DNA of 64,000 bases from Asaia sp003994335 (GCF_037151175.1 NZ_JBBCOR010000008.1:124001-188000); one strand, 5' to 3'; numbered from the stretch's first letter, positions 1-8,825 are shown. Notes: a model not told the origin generated them from the sequence alone. Program-made: numbers and translations.

Positions 1-105
1 GGTCAGATCATGGGGCCTCAGCCCGGTATCGAGGATCTGGCGCCAGCGTCTGGCAATCAGCGCCATGAGGCGCCCCATCGTCATGCTCTCGATCTGGTCG
101 GTCAT
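1..105 (-). CDS. MarR-family transcriptional regulator (N-terminal part only)
   Basis: Only the first 35 codons are in the window; the gene runs off the left edge. It begins MTDQIESMTMGRLMALIARR and continues with RWRQILDTGLRPHDLT, the typical first helix of MarR regulators of drug and phenolic-acid efflux operons. Its ATG overlaps the stop codon of the outer membrane factor gene by one base (TGATG), so it is the last gene of the efflux operon starting at 5180. By analogy with other MarR systems it probably represses its own operon, and a good inverted-repeat operator lies at 5227-5250. The family call rests on a short fragment. Confidence 0.7.
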   Translation of the reverse strand, partial: MTDQIESMTMGRLMALIARRWRQILDTGLRPHDLT

Positions 106-1682
106 CAGGGAGCAGCCTCCGACAGATCGTCGGGGGCGTCATGGGTCAGATCGAGCTGCCCTGTGGCATGCGCCAGCGCCGCCGCCTTGGTGAAGGCCTG
201 GGCAATGCTGACAGCCAGTGCTGCCTGAGCCTCGAAAAGGGCCGCAGCAGCAGTCGAGGCATCGGTCATGGTCCCCACGCCATGGCCGTAGGCCTGGCTC
301 GCCCCCTCATTAGCCGTACGCGCCGCGTCGTTGAGCACCTGCGCCGATTTGACCTGGGCCAGGGCGGTCTCGAGCGCATCCTGGCTATCGGCAACCTGAC
401 GCTCGACGCTCAGCCGATCCTTCAGAAGTGTGGCCTTCGCTGCCTCGCGCTGGGATTCGGCCATATGAATGGCGTTGGCCCGCAATCCGCCCTGATAGAT
501 CGGCCAGCTCACCTGCAGGAAAGCACCCGCCTCAGGCTGGGCAATGGCAGAAGCCGGGGCGGAGCGTCCCGTACCATAGGTCTTGAGTGCCCCCAGATAG
601 CCCGACATCGTCCCGGCAAAGGAAACGCGCGGCATCAGCGCGGCTTTTGAGGCCAGAAGCGCCTCATCGGAAGCCCGCAATCTGGCAATATCGGCCAGCA
701 GATCGGGACGCGAGGCCAGAGCCTGATCGACCAGATGCCTGATCTGCTCCGGTGCGCTATGAGGGAGGCTCTGCGCGGGCATCGGGGCCACGCCGAGCGC
801 CAGCGTGGCGGGCAGACCTGTCACCTCCAGCAGGGCGTGACGCGCGCCATGCTCTGCATCGATTGCCTTGTCGAGGTCGAAACGCGCCTGGGCCAGGTTA
901 CGCTGGGCCGTCGCCACATCCACAATCGTGGCCTCGCCATGGGCGTGACGCGATTGCGCGGCATTCAGGAGCAGCGTCATGTTGTCCACTGCGTGATGCG
1001 AAGCCACGACAATGGCCTGTGCGGCCTGCTGGCTGTGATAGGCGCTGATCACATCAAGGATGAGTTGCTGGTGAACGGCCGAGAAACCGAAATTGGCTGC
1101 CAGATTCTGGTATTTCGCCTCATCGATCTGGGCGCGTGTCCTGCCGAAATCGAGCAGCAGGTAATCGAGCTCGAGTTTGGGAAAGGCCGCAGCCCCATTC
1201 GAGGTCAGGTAACCGCGCTCGGAAAGGTAGTTGGGCAAGGGCAGCGCCATACGCTGGAATCCCCCCATGGCGGAGAAGGTAAGCTGCGGAAGCATGGCCG
1301 CGCGTGACATGCCTACCGAGATGGCCGCCTGACGCGCGGATTCCCAGGCGATGCGTGTGCGCGGGTTGTTGCGCTCCGCCAGATCGATCAGCAAGGGGAG
1401 CGACAGAGCGTGATCCTGTGTCTCGGGCAACGCAATACCGACACGACCCGACGGCGAAACACTCCCCTGACCCTCGGTCCGGGCACCGGCTTCCATCATG
1501 GGGTCGCGTATGTCGGGGGGCAGGCTCAGCCCCGTCGCGCTGCGTGGATGCCAGGCGCGGTCGGCCCGCTCCGGCGCCAGATCACGTGTGTCATTGCACC
1601 CTGACAGAACGGCCGCGACCAGAAAGAGAGGGAGAACATGTCGGGTCATCAGAAAGCGCAATCCTGCATATCGGGTCATCAT
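105..1682 (-). CDS. Outer membrane efflux factor, NodT/TolC-type lipoprotein
   Basis: A 525-residue outer membrane factor that would form the exit duct of the tripartite pump encoded upstream in this operon. A signal peptide ends in the lipobox LSGC, and two OEP-type repeats follow (roughly residues 85-290 and 300-500), rich in Ala/Gln/Leu coiled-coil sequence. The start at 1682 overlaps the FUSC gene stop (ATGA), pointing to translational coupling. An in-frame ATG at 1649 would give a more compact signal peptide and is a real alternative. Lipid attachment is inferred from the motif. Confidence 0.88.
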   Translation of the reverse strand: MMTRYAGLRFLMTRHVLPLFLVAAVLSGCNDTRDLAPERADRAWHPRSATGLSLPPDIRDPMMEAGARTEGQGSVSPSGRVGIALPETQDHALSLPLLIDLAERNNPRTRIAWESARQAAISVGMSRAAMLPQLTFSAMGGFQRMALPLPNYLSERGYLTSNGAAAFPKLELDYLLLDFGRTRAQIDEAKYQNLAANFGFSAVHQQLILDVISAYHSQQAAQAIVVASHHAVDNMTLLLNAAQSRHAHGEATIVDVATAQRNLAQARFDLDKAIDAEHGARHALLEVTGLPATLALGVAPMPAQSLPHSAPEQIRHLVDQALASRPDLLADIARLRASDEALLASKAALMPRVSFAGTMSGYLGALKTYGTGRSAPASAIAQPEAGAFLQVSWPIYQGGLRANAIHMAESQREAAKATLLKDRLSVERQVADSQDALETALAQVKSAQVLNDAARTANEGASQAYGHGVGTMTDASTAAAALFEAQAALAVSIAQAFTKAAALAHATGQLDLTHDAPDDLSEAAP

Positions 1683-3862
1683 CCCTGCCTCACAGACAGG
1701 GTGGAATCGGGGTCGTAGCTCCGGACAATCTGCCTCAGCCGCTCATCGAGCAGACCGAACCAGACCATGCGCTGCGGATCATGGGCCATCAGGGGCAGGG
1801 CAGGCAGGCGCAGTTGCAGATCGAGCCCGTCACGACCGTCTTCGAGCCATTGCGCCAGTTCGTCGAGCCAGAGCCTCAGGGTTTCCATATGGGCGCGCGC
1901 TGTCTCATCCGGGTCACGCCGCACATCGGAGATCACCGCAACCGGGATCGACAGGAGCTGGATATCGCCCACCAGTGGCAGGGTGATATCCGGAATGAAG
2001 GCATTGCCCTTCAGGCGCTCTTCCTCGAAGGGTGCATTACGCAGGGCGGTACGCGTCGCGGCGATGGCGCGTCCGAACTTCTCGCGCTCCATCTCCTGAG
2101 CAATATCGACCGCCCCGTCGGGATGCGCGCGGCGCAGCACGATCAATTGACCCAGTTGCCGCACTGCCCCAACAAGATGGGCGCGCGCCACATGGGTTGC
2201 GCTCACGGGCCACAGGGCAGCCGCCATCAGATAGACCACGACATTACCGATCAGGATGCCCACCACGCGGTTGCGCGCCGTCTCCATATCGAGCGTCGGG
2301 CCATAGCCCTGCAGAATGGTCATGAAATAGGCCATGGCAATCTGCACCCCGGCATAGGAGATGCGCTCACTGCCGCTCTTGATCCAGCCGGCAAAGGCCG
2401 CCACCGGAATCACGACCAGGATCAGATCCAGACAATCGGTCAAGGCAGGCATGAGCAGCAGGATTGTCCCGATGCCGAACACGGCACCGATCATGGCCCC
2501 CACAACGCGCAGGAGCATCTTGTGCACGGAGTCGCCAACCGTGCCGAGCGAAACAAGAAAGCACGTGACCACGCAGGTCTGTATACCCGGCCAGGACGTG
2601 AAGCGGGTGATGGCGTAGCAAAGCACCACCGACAAGGCGATGCGAATGGCGGCCTGAGGATAGGCCGGGTTGGTAAAGGCATCAGGTTTGAAGAAGCTGC
2701 GCGCCGCCGCCTTCATTTCAGGGGCAAAGCTTGCCGCTGTGGTTTCGGGACGGATCAGCAGGCCATGAATGATGGTGACGCTTCGTATGAACTCCTGGGC
2801 CAGTGGGTAGAGGCGCGGATTATCACCAAACTCCATGGCCAGGGCTTCAAGTTCATCCGGGTCGAAATCGATGGCGGGAGCGCGCTCGCGCCCGTGGCGA
2901 TAGACCAGCCCGCACTGCGCCACGATCTGCCCCATACGATGCAGGAAACGCGCCCCGGCGGCTTCGCCCAGCCCGCTCCAGGCCACGACGATCATGACCA
3001 GACGCGCCGTATTGCGGATCATCGCGAGACCCACATGACGGCTGGTGATCTCGGGATGCAGCTTCACGCCCAGATCATGATACTGGCGCAAAAGCGCCAC
3101 GCCCTGAGCAGCCAGCGCCAGAATGGTCTGCATCGTGGCGCTGCCAGGTAGCGCACCAGCCTCGCAGGCTTCGGAAACTGCATCGAACCGTCTGGCCAGC
3201 CCCTCACGCAGCATGGTGAGCGGATCATGGCCAGCCAGACGATTGGCCACCACGATGATTCCCAGTGCGATGACAAAGACCGATCCTACCCAGAGCAGCG
3301 TATGAAGCATCGCCTCTTCAGGTGGCATGAAGGCGGAATCCGGTACGGCGCTATCAGTCGTATTGCCGATGAACCCGTCGAGCGAGCCGCCGATCGTCTG
3401 CAACATATCGGCACTCATGCCCATATAGACGATCCAGAAAAGCAGGATATTGGCGAGCTGCCCCATGGTCATGGCCTGGGACAGAAACCCGGCGGCCAGT
3501 GTCATGAGCAGCATGAGCGGCAGGCGCAGCCCCGGTTCTGAGAGGCTCAGCATCATCAGGATGATCGTGAGCGCGGTACCTGCCACAATCATCGCGCCAC
3601 CCATCAATGCGGTGCTGGTATTGGAGGCCGCGTCATTGCCCGACAGAAAAAAGCAGATAAAGACGAGCACCGGCAGATCGGGCACGCGAAACGTCTCACC
3701 GATCAGAATGGTCACGATCACCTGTGCCACCAGAAGCACCGTATTACGGGCACGCCCGGGGACAGGGGCCATTTCCTTTTTCAGAAATGCGTAAGTCGAG
3801 GGCGGCTGCGTGTGCCATGAGCGCCGCAGCGCGACAACGCCCCCCTGTCCGGAGGGGGTCAT
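1679..3862 (-). CDS. FUSC-family inner membrane transporter (AaeB/YccS type)
   Basis: A 727-residue membrane protein with two hydrophobic blocks (about residues 40-200 and 400-540), each followed by a long cytosolic part. This is the layout of fusaric-acid-resistance / aromatic-acid exporter proteins. The first membrane block contains VLVFICFFLSGNDAASNTST. In known relatives the protein pairs with an HlyD-like adaptor to export aromatic carboxylic acids or drugs. It is coupled by 4-bp overlaps to the adaptor gene upstream (3859-3862) and to the outer membrane factor downstream (1679-1682). The substrate cannot be read from the sequence. Confidence 0.87.
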   Translation of the reverse strand: MTPSGQGGVVALRRSWHTQPPSTYAFLKKEMAPVPGRARNTVLLVAQVIVTILIGETFRVPDLPVLVFICFFLSGNDAASNTSTALMGGAMIVAGTALTIILMMLSLSEPGLRLPLMLLMTLAAGFLSQAMTMGQLANILLFWIVYMGMSADMLQTIGGSLDGFIGNTTDSAVPDSAFMPPEEAMLHTLLWVGSVFVIALGIIVVANRLAGHDPLTMLREGLARRFDAVSEACEAGALPGSATMQTILALAAQGVALLRQYHDLGVKLHPEITSRHVGLAMIRNTARLVMIVVAWSGLGEAAGARFLHRMGQIVAQCGLVYRHGRERAPAIDFDPDELEALAMEFGDNPRLYPLAQEFIRSVTIIHGLLIRPETTAASFAPEMKAAARSFFKPDAFTNPAYPQAAIRIALSVVLCYAITRFTSWPGIQTCVVTCFLVSLGTVGDSVHKMLLRVVGAMIGAVFGIGTILLLMPALTDCLDLILVVIPVAAFAGWIKSGSERISYAGVQIAMAYFMTILQGYGPTLDMETARNRVVGILIGNVVVYLMAAALWPVSATHVARAHLVGAVRQLGQLIVLRRAHPDGAVDIAQEMEREKFGRAIAATRTALRNAPFEEERLKGNAFIPDITLPLVGDIQLLSIPVAVISDVRRDPDETARAHMETLRLWLDELAQWLEDGRDGLDLQLRLPALPLMAHDPQRMVWFGLLDERLRQIVRSYDPDSTLSVRQG

Positions 3863-4881
3863 CGCATCACGACCACAACGACGGTCGCTCCGATACGCAT
3901 CAGATCGGTTGGCGGGTTGTCCAGACGGATACGCACCGGAAAACGCTGCGCAATCCGCACCCAGTTCAGCGTTCTCGGCACTTTGGGCAGGCCATTCGCG
4001 CTTGTGCCCTCATCAGGCACCACCCCGACATTCAGGCTCTCGAGCGTGCCCGTGATCGGTGTGCCAGGCTGGCTCATGGCATAGACCCTGACCTTCTGCC
4101 CCACGGCCAGACCCGCCAGCTGTGTCTCGCGAAAATTCGCGATCGCCCACCAGATCTCGGTATCGACAAGGGTAAAGACCGGCTTGCCCGTCGTGGCATA
4201 TTCGCCCGCTGCGATGTTGAGATCGGTCACGATCCCGTCGCAGGGGGCCCGCACCGTGGTCAGACGCAAATCACGTTCGGCTTCGCGCAGCTGCGCCTGG
4301 GCTGCCGCCAGATCGGCGCGCAAAGGCGCGACGCTGCGCACGGCCTGCTTCGCAGCCAGCGCCGATTGAAGGGATTGCTGCAAGCTGGCCTCGGCGCTGC
4401 GTGTCTCGGTACGCGCCTGGTCGAGGGCTTCACGGGTCACGAAGCCCTGTCGCGCCAGAGGGGTGAGCCGTCCTTCAGTGGCCTGAGCGAGGGTCAGGCG
4501 CGCGCGCGCGCTCGTGACAGCGCTCGCCTCGGCCCCTGCATGGGAGACCTGCGAACTGACCTGGCTGGTTTGTACATCGATCTGGGCCTGGAGGCCCTCA
4601 ACCTGCGCCCGGGCGGCCTGAACGCGGTAGGTGTAGGGCTCGGGATCAATCACATACAGGATCTGTCCGCGCTTCACCTTTTCATTGTCATGGACCGGGA
4701 GAGAAACGATACGCCCACTGACCTCAGGCGCCAGATGCACAATATTGGCCGCAACATAGGCATCTTCCGTTCGCGGGCGACTATGTAAACGATCCAGCAC
4801 GAGGAAACCCGTGATCACACAGGCTGCGAGCGACAGGATCAGCAGCGCGATCCCGCCGATACGGGAGGGGAGAGAGTTCAT
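3859..4881 (-). CDS. HlyD/EmrA-type periplasmic adaptor subunit
   Basis: A 340-residue membrane fusion protein. One N-terminal membrane anchor (residues 8-30, IALLILSLAACVITGFLVLD) precedes a barrel-sandwich/lipoyl half (EDAYVAANIVHLAPEVSGRI), a long coiled-coil hairpin and the second lipoyl half (VRAPCDGIVTDLNI). The start at 4881 (MNSLPSRIGG) was chosen because the preceding in-frame codons overlap the ytcA-like gene and look non-coding. It would connect the FUSC pump to the outer membrane factor. The gap to the upstream gene is only 11 bases. Confidence 0.9.
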   Translation of the reverse strand: MNSLPSRIGGIALLILSLAACVITGFLVLDRLHSRPRTEDAYVAANIVHLAPEVSGRIVSLPVHDNEKVKRGQILYVIDPEPYTYRVQAARAQVEGLQAQIDVQTSQVSSQVSHAGAEASAVTSARARLTLAQATEGRLTPLARQGFVTREALDQARTETRSAEASLQQSLQSALAAKQAVRSVAPLRADLAAAQAQLREAERDLRLTTVRAPCDGIVTDLNIAAGEYATTGKPVFTLVDTEIWWAIANFRETQLAGLAVGQKVRVYAMSQPGTPITGTLESLNVGVVPDEGTSANGLPKVPRTLNWVRIAQRFPVRIRLDNPPTDLMRIGATVVVVVMR

Positions 4882-4892
4882 GTCAGCGCCGC

Positions 4893-5180
4893 CTAATGAC
4901 CGAAAAACAGGAGCCAGACCACGAAGGTAATGGCGACCATGAAGGCAAGATAGGTCAGCATCGGCGCTGGAATGGCCTGCTGCCAACCCAGAGCTCCCAC
5001 CACTGCGCGCAGCAGCGCCGCAGCCACCGCGCCAAGTGCGACGCAAAGCATCCAGGATGGAAAGAAGGAGCCCAGTACATCCTGCAGGGGTGCTCTTGTA
5101 CAACCACTCAGCCCAATGGCCGGGAGCAGCAATACCCCGCGCGAAAAGGGCGAGGATCGGGGGGCGACAGGGTCGGTCAT
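4893..5180 (-). CDS. YtcA-family small membrane lipoprotein
   Basis: A 95-residue protein with a signal peptide and lipobox (LSGC, Cys27), followed by two hydrophobic segments (about residues 42-62 and 74-93) and the motif SFFPSWMLC. This matches the YtcA family of small proteins that sit at the head of FUSC/adaptor operons in enterobacteria. It is the first gene of the operon. Its role in the pump is unknown in the family; a structural accessory function is inferred from constant linkage. Confidence 0.8.
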   Translation of the reverse strand: MTDPVAPRSSPFSRGVLLLPAIGLSGCTRAPLQDVLGSFFPSWMLCVALGAVAAALLRAVVGALGWQQAIPAPMLTYLAFMVAITFVVWLLFFGH

Positions 5181-5484
5181 GATGCTTCTATCGGGCTTCG
5201 AAAAACGGAGCCCAACCGAAGCACGGATATGGTTTACATATCAACCATATAATCGGCCGAAATCCTGGTGTCTCTCGCTTGTGATGAGAAAACACGGCTC
5301 TTCACAAAGCTGAGGGACCGATTGATCGTGCGGGGGATGAGGATCCAGGAATAGTTGCCGCCTGAGAGCACTGCGTCCAGTCACCCGAGAAGCGTCACGG
5401 ACGGAACCCGATGCGCTTTCGGCCTTGAACGCTCTGACAAGCAGGTGTCAGAGAAAACAGTCGAACCGGAATTTTCGAGGATGA
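5181..5484. promoter_or_regulatory. Upstream region of the FUSC efflux operon
   Basis: About 300 bases lie between the efflux operon and the tRNA-Ala gene. I see no convincing gene here. It must contain the promoter of the operon starting at 5180, and it holds the inverted repeat at 5227-5250 described separately. The part from about 5300 to 5484 shows nothing I can name. Confidence 0.55.
5227..5250. promoter_or_regulatory. Inverted-repeat operator, probable MarR binding site
   Basis: Arms ATATGGTT (5227-5234) and AACCATAT (5243-5250) are a perfect 8-bp inverted repeat separated by 8 bases. It lies 46 bases upstream of the first gene of an operon that ends with a MarR-type regulator. MarR dimers typically bind AT-rich palindromes of about this span near their promoters. 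Binding by this regulator is inferred. Confidence 0.65.
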
Positions 5485-5560
5485 TGGTGGAGCCAATCGG
5501 AATCGAACCGACGACCTCCTGAATGCCATTCAGGCGCTCTCCCAACTGAGCTATGGCCCC
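5485..5560 (-). tRNA. tRNA-Ala (anticodon GGC)
   Basis: The 76-nt minus-strand sequence folds as a complete cloverleaf. The acceptor arm GGGGCCA pairs with TGGCTCC and includes the G3:U70 wobble pair that identifies tRNA-Ala. The anticodon loop is ATGGCAT with anticodon GGC, the T-loop is TTCGATT, and CCA is encoded at the 3' end. It lies just downstream of maf on the same strand. Confidence 0.97.
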
Positions 5561-5653
5561 GCCGTATCAAGACCAGCCTCTTGGGTCAGGCCAGTGGCGC
5601 GGGTATAGCGGGGGGCTTGATGGCTGACAACCCCCTAAAACAAGATTTTCTTG

Positions 5654-6286
5654 CTATCCCTCAATCACGCCCAGATCGCGCAGTACTGCCAGAAGAGGAA
5701 GCCGTGGCAGACCCAGAATGGCGTCATAATCACCCTCTATCTTTTCGAAGAGCTGTACACCCCGCCCCTCCAGACGGTATGCGCCGACACAGGATAAGAG
5801 TGCCTCGCCTTCTTCCGCCAGATACCGCTCCAGGAATGCGTCGCTGAAGTCGCGCATGGTCAGACGTGGCGTCACAAGATGCTGCCAGAGCTTTTTGCCA
5901 TCATGGTACAGCACGGTCGCCGTCTGCAGATGATGCGTACGCCCCCTGAGATACTGGAGCTGATGCCGCGCCTCTCCAAGGTTTTCCGGCTTGTCGAAAC
6001 CGACGCCATCGCACTCCAGAATCTGATCTGCCGCAATCACGAAATCGGCGCTCATAAATTGCGGATTCGTTGAAAACTCTAGAGACTTGGCATTTGCGAG
6101 CGCCAGAGCGATGGCGCCGTGACCCTCGTTTCTCGCCCTCATCGCGTCACGCAGTACGGCCTCATCAAATCCCACCGGACAGGACAGGACATCGAGCCCT
6201 GCTCCACGCAGCAAACCAAGCCGGGCCGTTGATCCGCTGGCCAGTACAAGCCGCGATTGACCGGGATTCGTGCGTTGCGACTCCAT
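5654..6286 (-). CDS. maf: Maf/YceF-family nucleotide pyrophosphatase
   Basis: A 210-residue Maf protein. Maf enzymes hydrolyse non-canonical or modified nucleoside triphosphates and are linked to septum control. The N-terminal signature LVLASGSTARLGLLRGAGL (about residues 13-31), the central AADQ (about 85-88) in place of the usual AADT(Q), and the C-terminal GDYDAILGLP all fit the family. AAGGAG sits at good spacing before the ATG at 6286. It is divergent from hemE across an origin-like region, an arrangement seen around origins in several alphaproteobacteria. Confidence 0.9.
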   Translation of the reverse strand: MESQRTNPGQSRLVLASGSTARLGLLRGAGLDVLSCPVGFDEAVLRDAMRARNEGHGAIALALANAKSLEFSTNPQFMSADFVIAADQILECDGVGFDKPENLGEARHQLQYLRGRTHHLQTATVLYHDGKKLWQHLVTPRLTMRDFSDAFLERYLAEEGEALLSCVGAYRLEGRGVQLFEKIEGDYDAILGLPRLPLLAVLRDLGVIEG

Positions 6287-6603
6287 AAGGGGCTCCTTCT
6301 TTCAGGTCGTTGAATGAGTACCGTCAGTACTGGGGTACATGGGGATTGTACGGGGTTCGTCGGAGAGGCGTACCGAGTACCGTGGATTGTACTTTCTTTC
6401 GCAGAACCAGTGGGTTGTACACAGCCCTTCTGTGGGTATTTCGGGATAAGCTTCGCAACCGCCTCAAACCAAAGGCTTTATCGTTTGTACACAGTGTTGG
6501 TAACTCGGGGTACGTTTTCGGAAAGATGGGTACCCCGTCATCCACAGGGATCAACCTATCCGACAGGATATCTATCTTTTTTCTTTTATGGTTATTGGTC
6601 GGT
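6287..6603. other. Candidate chromosomal replication origin (oriC) between maf and hemE
   Basis: A 317-bp non-coding stretch between divergent maf and hemE. It contains 11 GTAC tetramers between 6318 and 6533. It has two TTGTACACA sites (6415-6423, 6485-6493) and one TCATCCACA site (6538-6546), each one mismatch from the DnaA-box consensus TTWTNCACA, and an AT-rich T-tract at 6568-6597 that could be an unwinding element. In Caulobacter, Rickettsia and rhizobia the origin lies next to hemE. Origin function is inferred; both flanking promoters must also lie here. Confidence 0.6.
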
Positions 6604-7659
6604 ATGGATCGCGAAATCACCCCTCAGCCCAAGCCTGCAAAACCGCTCCTGCGTGTCCTCCAGGGAGAGGCTGTCTGGCCCCCTCCGGTCTGGCTCATGC
6701 GCCAGGCAGGGCGTTATCTGCCCGAGTTCCGCGCCGAACGTGCCAAGGCCGATTTTCTTACCCGGTGTACCACGCCAGACATCGCGGCCGAGCTGACCCT
6801 TCAGCCGATCCGTCGCTATGCGATGGATGGCGCCATCCTGTTCTCCGATATCCTCGTCCTGCCATGGGCCATGGGACAGGATCTGAAATTCATCGAGGGG
6901 CGTGGCCCCGTGATGGAGCCGATCCGTAACCGGGAGGCGCTTAAGGCCCTGTCTCCTGCACGCGTAGCCGAAACCGTCGCGCCGATCCAGGAGACATTGC
7001 GGATTCTGGCTCGTGAACTGCCTCAGCCCACCACGCTTCTGGGCTTTGCCGGCAGCCCGTTCACCGTTTCCTGCTACATGGTCGATGGAGGTTCCTCGCG
7101 GGAATTCGGCGTCACCCGCGCCATGGCGCTTCAGGACCCGGATCTCTACGGCGATCTGATCGCCCTGCTGACCGAGGCCACCACCACCATGCTGATCGGT
7201 CAGATCGACGCCGGCGCCGAAGCCGTCATGCTGTTCGACAGCTGGGCCGGCCTGTTGCCCCCCTCTCAGTTCCGCAAGCACGTCATTGCCCCGACCCGTG
7301 CCATCGTGCAGGGCATTCGTGCAGCTCGCCCGGGTGTGAAGATCATCGGCTTTCCCCGTCTCGCCGGGCTGATGGCGCTGGAATACGCCCGCGAAACCGG
7401 CGTGGACGCCCTGGCCTGCGACACTTCGGTCGATATGGCCCGGATGGCAGCTCTCTGCCCCGACACGTTGGCCCTTCAGGGCAATCTCGATCCCATCATT
7501 CTGCGCAATGGCGGACAGAGCCTGATCGACGAAGCCCATGCTGTCCGCGATGCGCTGAAGGGACGGCCTCATGTGTTCAATCTCGGTCATGGCGTCATGC
7601 CAGACACCCCACCCGAGCATGTCGAGGCGTTGGTCGACGCCGTGCGCGATATTGGCTGA
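6604..7659 (+). CDS. hemE: Uroporphyrinogen decarboxylase
   Basis: A 351-residue enzyme that converts uroporphyrinogen III to coproporphyrinogen III in heme synthesis. The signature PVWLMRQAGRYLPEFR is at residues 28-43, and GFAGSPFTVSCYMVDGGSSR and FNLGHGVMPDTP are also typical. The start at 6604 (MDREITPQPK) is used because the in-frame sequence upstream lies in the origin-like region and encodes no family sequence. No strong ribosome site is visible. It is followed after 6 bases by a HAD phosphatase gene, then hemJ, so it probably heads an operon. Confidence 0.96.
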   Translation: MDREITPQPKPAKPLLRVLQGEAVWPPPVWLMRQAGRYLPEFRAERAKADFLTRCTTPDIAAELTLQPIRRYAMDGAILFSDILVLPWAMGQDLKFIEGRGPVMEPIRNREALKALSPARVAETVAPIQETLRILARELPQPTTLLGFAGSPFTVSCYMVDGGSSREFGVTRAMALQDPDLYGDLIALLTEATTTMLIGQIDAGAEAVMLFDSWAGLLPPSQFRKHVIAPTRAIVQGIRAARPGVKIIGFPRLAGLMALEYARETGVDALACDTSVDMARMAALCPDTLALQGNLDPIILRNGGQSLIDEAHAVRDALKGRPHVFNLGHGVMPDTPPEHVEALVDAVRDIG

Positions 7660-7665
7660 TCGGCC

Positions 7666-8373
7666 ATGAGCGCTTTGTCCCCCCATGCCCTCTCCGCCTC
7701 GGGCCAGCTACGTCTCGTGATCTTCGATTGCGATGGCGTGCTGATCGACAGCGAGCTGCCTTCATGCCGCCTCGTGGCCCGAGAGGCGCGCGCGCGCGGC
7801 ATCGAACTGAGCGATGAGGCGGCGCTGGAGCGTTTCGCGGGCAAGGCGCTCGGACAGGTGAAGCGCGAGCTCGAGGCAGAAACCGGGTGCGATTTGGGTG
7901 CCGATTACGTTCAGATCATGCAGGACAAGCTGGTCGATCTGATGCGTGACGAGGCCGCGACGATCGACGGTGCTAAAACCATGCTCGCCGGTGTGCGGGC
8001 CTTGGGCGTGCCGTTCCGGGTGGGATCGAATTCCTCCTGGCCCGAGATGGAGGTCAAGTTCGCCCGCGTCGGTTTCACCCGCTTCTTCCCGCGTGACCGG
8101 ATCCATTCGGCGCGCGACATGATGCGGCCCAAACCCGATCCTTATGTCTTTCTTCAAGCTGCCGAACAGGAAGGCGTCGAACCGAACCAATGCGTCGTGA
8201 TCGAGGATTCGGACACGGGCGTTCAGGCCGCGCATGATGCGGGGATGGCTTGTATCCTGTTCCGTCCCGAAGGCCCTGCCCCGGCTCTCGACTGGCCGGG
8301 ATTGGAGCGCATCACGCATCTTGACGCGCTGGTGCCCCGTCTCGCCCGGGCCTTGCAGGAGCAGGCACGATGA
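7666..8373 (+). CDS. HAD-superfamily phosphatase (beta-phosphoglucomutase-like subgroup)
   Basis: A 235-residue haloacid dehalogenase-like hydrolase. Motif I FDCDGVLIDSE (residues 20-30) supplies the nucleophile and acid/base aspartates, motif II is VGSNSS, motif III is RPKPDP, and motif IV is VIEDSDTGVQAAHDAGM. A helical cap follows motif I, as in subfamily IA. The physiological substrate is not evident; phosphoglycolate or sugar phosphates are usual for relatives. It lies between hemE and hemJ, and its stop overlaps hemJ's start (ATGA), but a link to heme synthesis is not established. Confidence 0.88.
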   Translation: MSALSPHALSASGQLRLVIFDCDGVLIDSELPSCRLVAREARARGIELSDEAALERFAGKALGQVKRELEAETGCDLGADYVQIMQDKLVDLMRDEAATIDGAKTMLAGVRALGVPFRVGSNSSWPEMEVKFARVGFTRFFPRDRIHSARDMMRPKPDPYVFLQAAEQEGVEPNQCVVIEDSDTGVQAAHDAGMACILFRPEGPAPALDWPGLERITHLDALVPRLARALQEQAR

Positions 8374-8822
8374 ACGCTTTCCTGCCCTGGTTTCCGTGGC
8401 TGAAAGTTGTGCATATCCTGGCGTTCACCTCCTGGATGGCCGGGAATTTCTACCTGCCCCGGTTGTTCGTCTATCACACCCAGGTAGCGCCCGGCTCGCC
8501 CGAGAGCGTGCGTTTCCAGATTATGGAGCGCCGCCTGCTCCGTGCCATCATGACGCCTGCCATGATCGTCACCCTGCTTTCGGGCGCGGCACTGGCCTCT
8601 GTACCCGGCGTGATCGACTGGTCCGCGCCATGGTGGTGGGTCAAGCTCTTCACCGTGCTGCTCCTGTGCGGCTTTCACGGCTTCTGCACCCGTTGGCGCC
8701 GTGACTTCGCTGAGGATCGCCGCCCGCATCCGGAACGGTTCTATCGCATCGCCAATGAAGTCCCGACCCTCCTGATGATCGTGATCGTCATCATGATCGT
8801 TGCTCGTCCTTTTTCCGGGTGA
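8370..8822 (+). CDS. hemJ: Protoporphyrinogen oxidase HemJ
   Basis: A 150-residue four-helix membrane protein of the HemJ family, which oxidises protoporphyrinogen IX in many proteobacteria lacking HemG and HemY. It begins NAFLPWFPWLKVVHILAFTSWMAGNFYLPRLFVYH, containing the conserved His and Tyr/Arg positions, and ends NEVPTLLMIVIVIMIVARPF. Start and stop codons overlap with the HAD gene. Association with hemE in one operon supports a heme role. Confidence 0.93.
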   Translation: MNAFLPWFPWLKVVHILAFTSWMAGNFYLPRLFVYHTQVAPGSPESVRFQIMERRLLRAIMTPAMIVTLLSGAALASVPGVIDWSAPWWWVKLFTVLLLCGFHGFCTRWRRDFAEDRRPHPERFYRIANEVPTLLMIVIVIMIVARPFSG

Positions 8823-8825
8823 GAT

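Noticed and set aside
1304..3151. A 615-codon open frame on the plus strand
   Set aside because: It lies opposite the FUSC and outer membrane factor genes, has no family sequence, and is a normal effect of GC-rich codon use on the other strand.
3859..5103. A 414-residue version of the adaptor
   Set aside because: The first 74 codons overlap the YtcA-like gene in another frame and lack a membrane or lipoyl feature; the anchor follows MNSLPSRIGG at 4881.
6310..6603. N-terminal extension of HemE by 98 codons
   Set aside because: The extension covers the origin-like region and translates to sequence without any HemE similarity; family proteins start near 6604.
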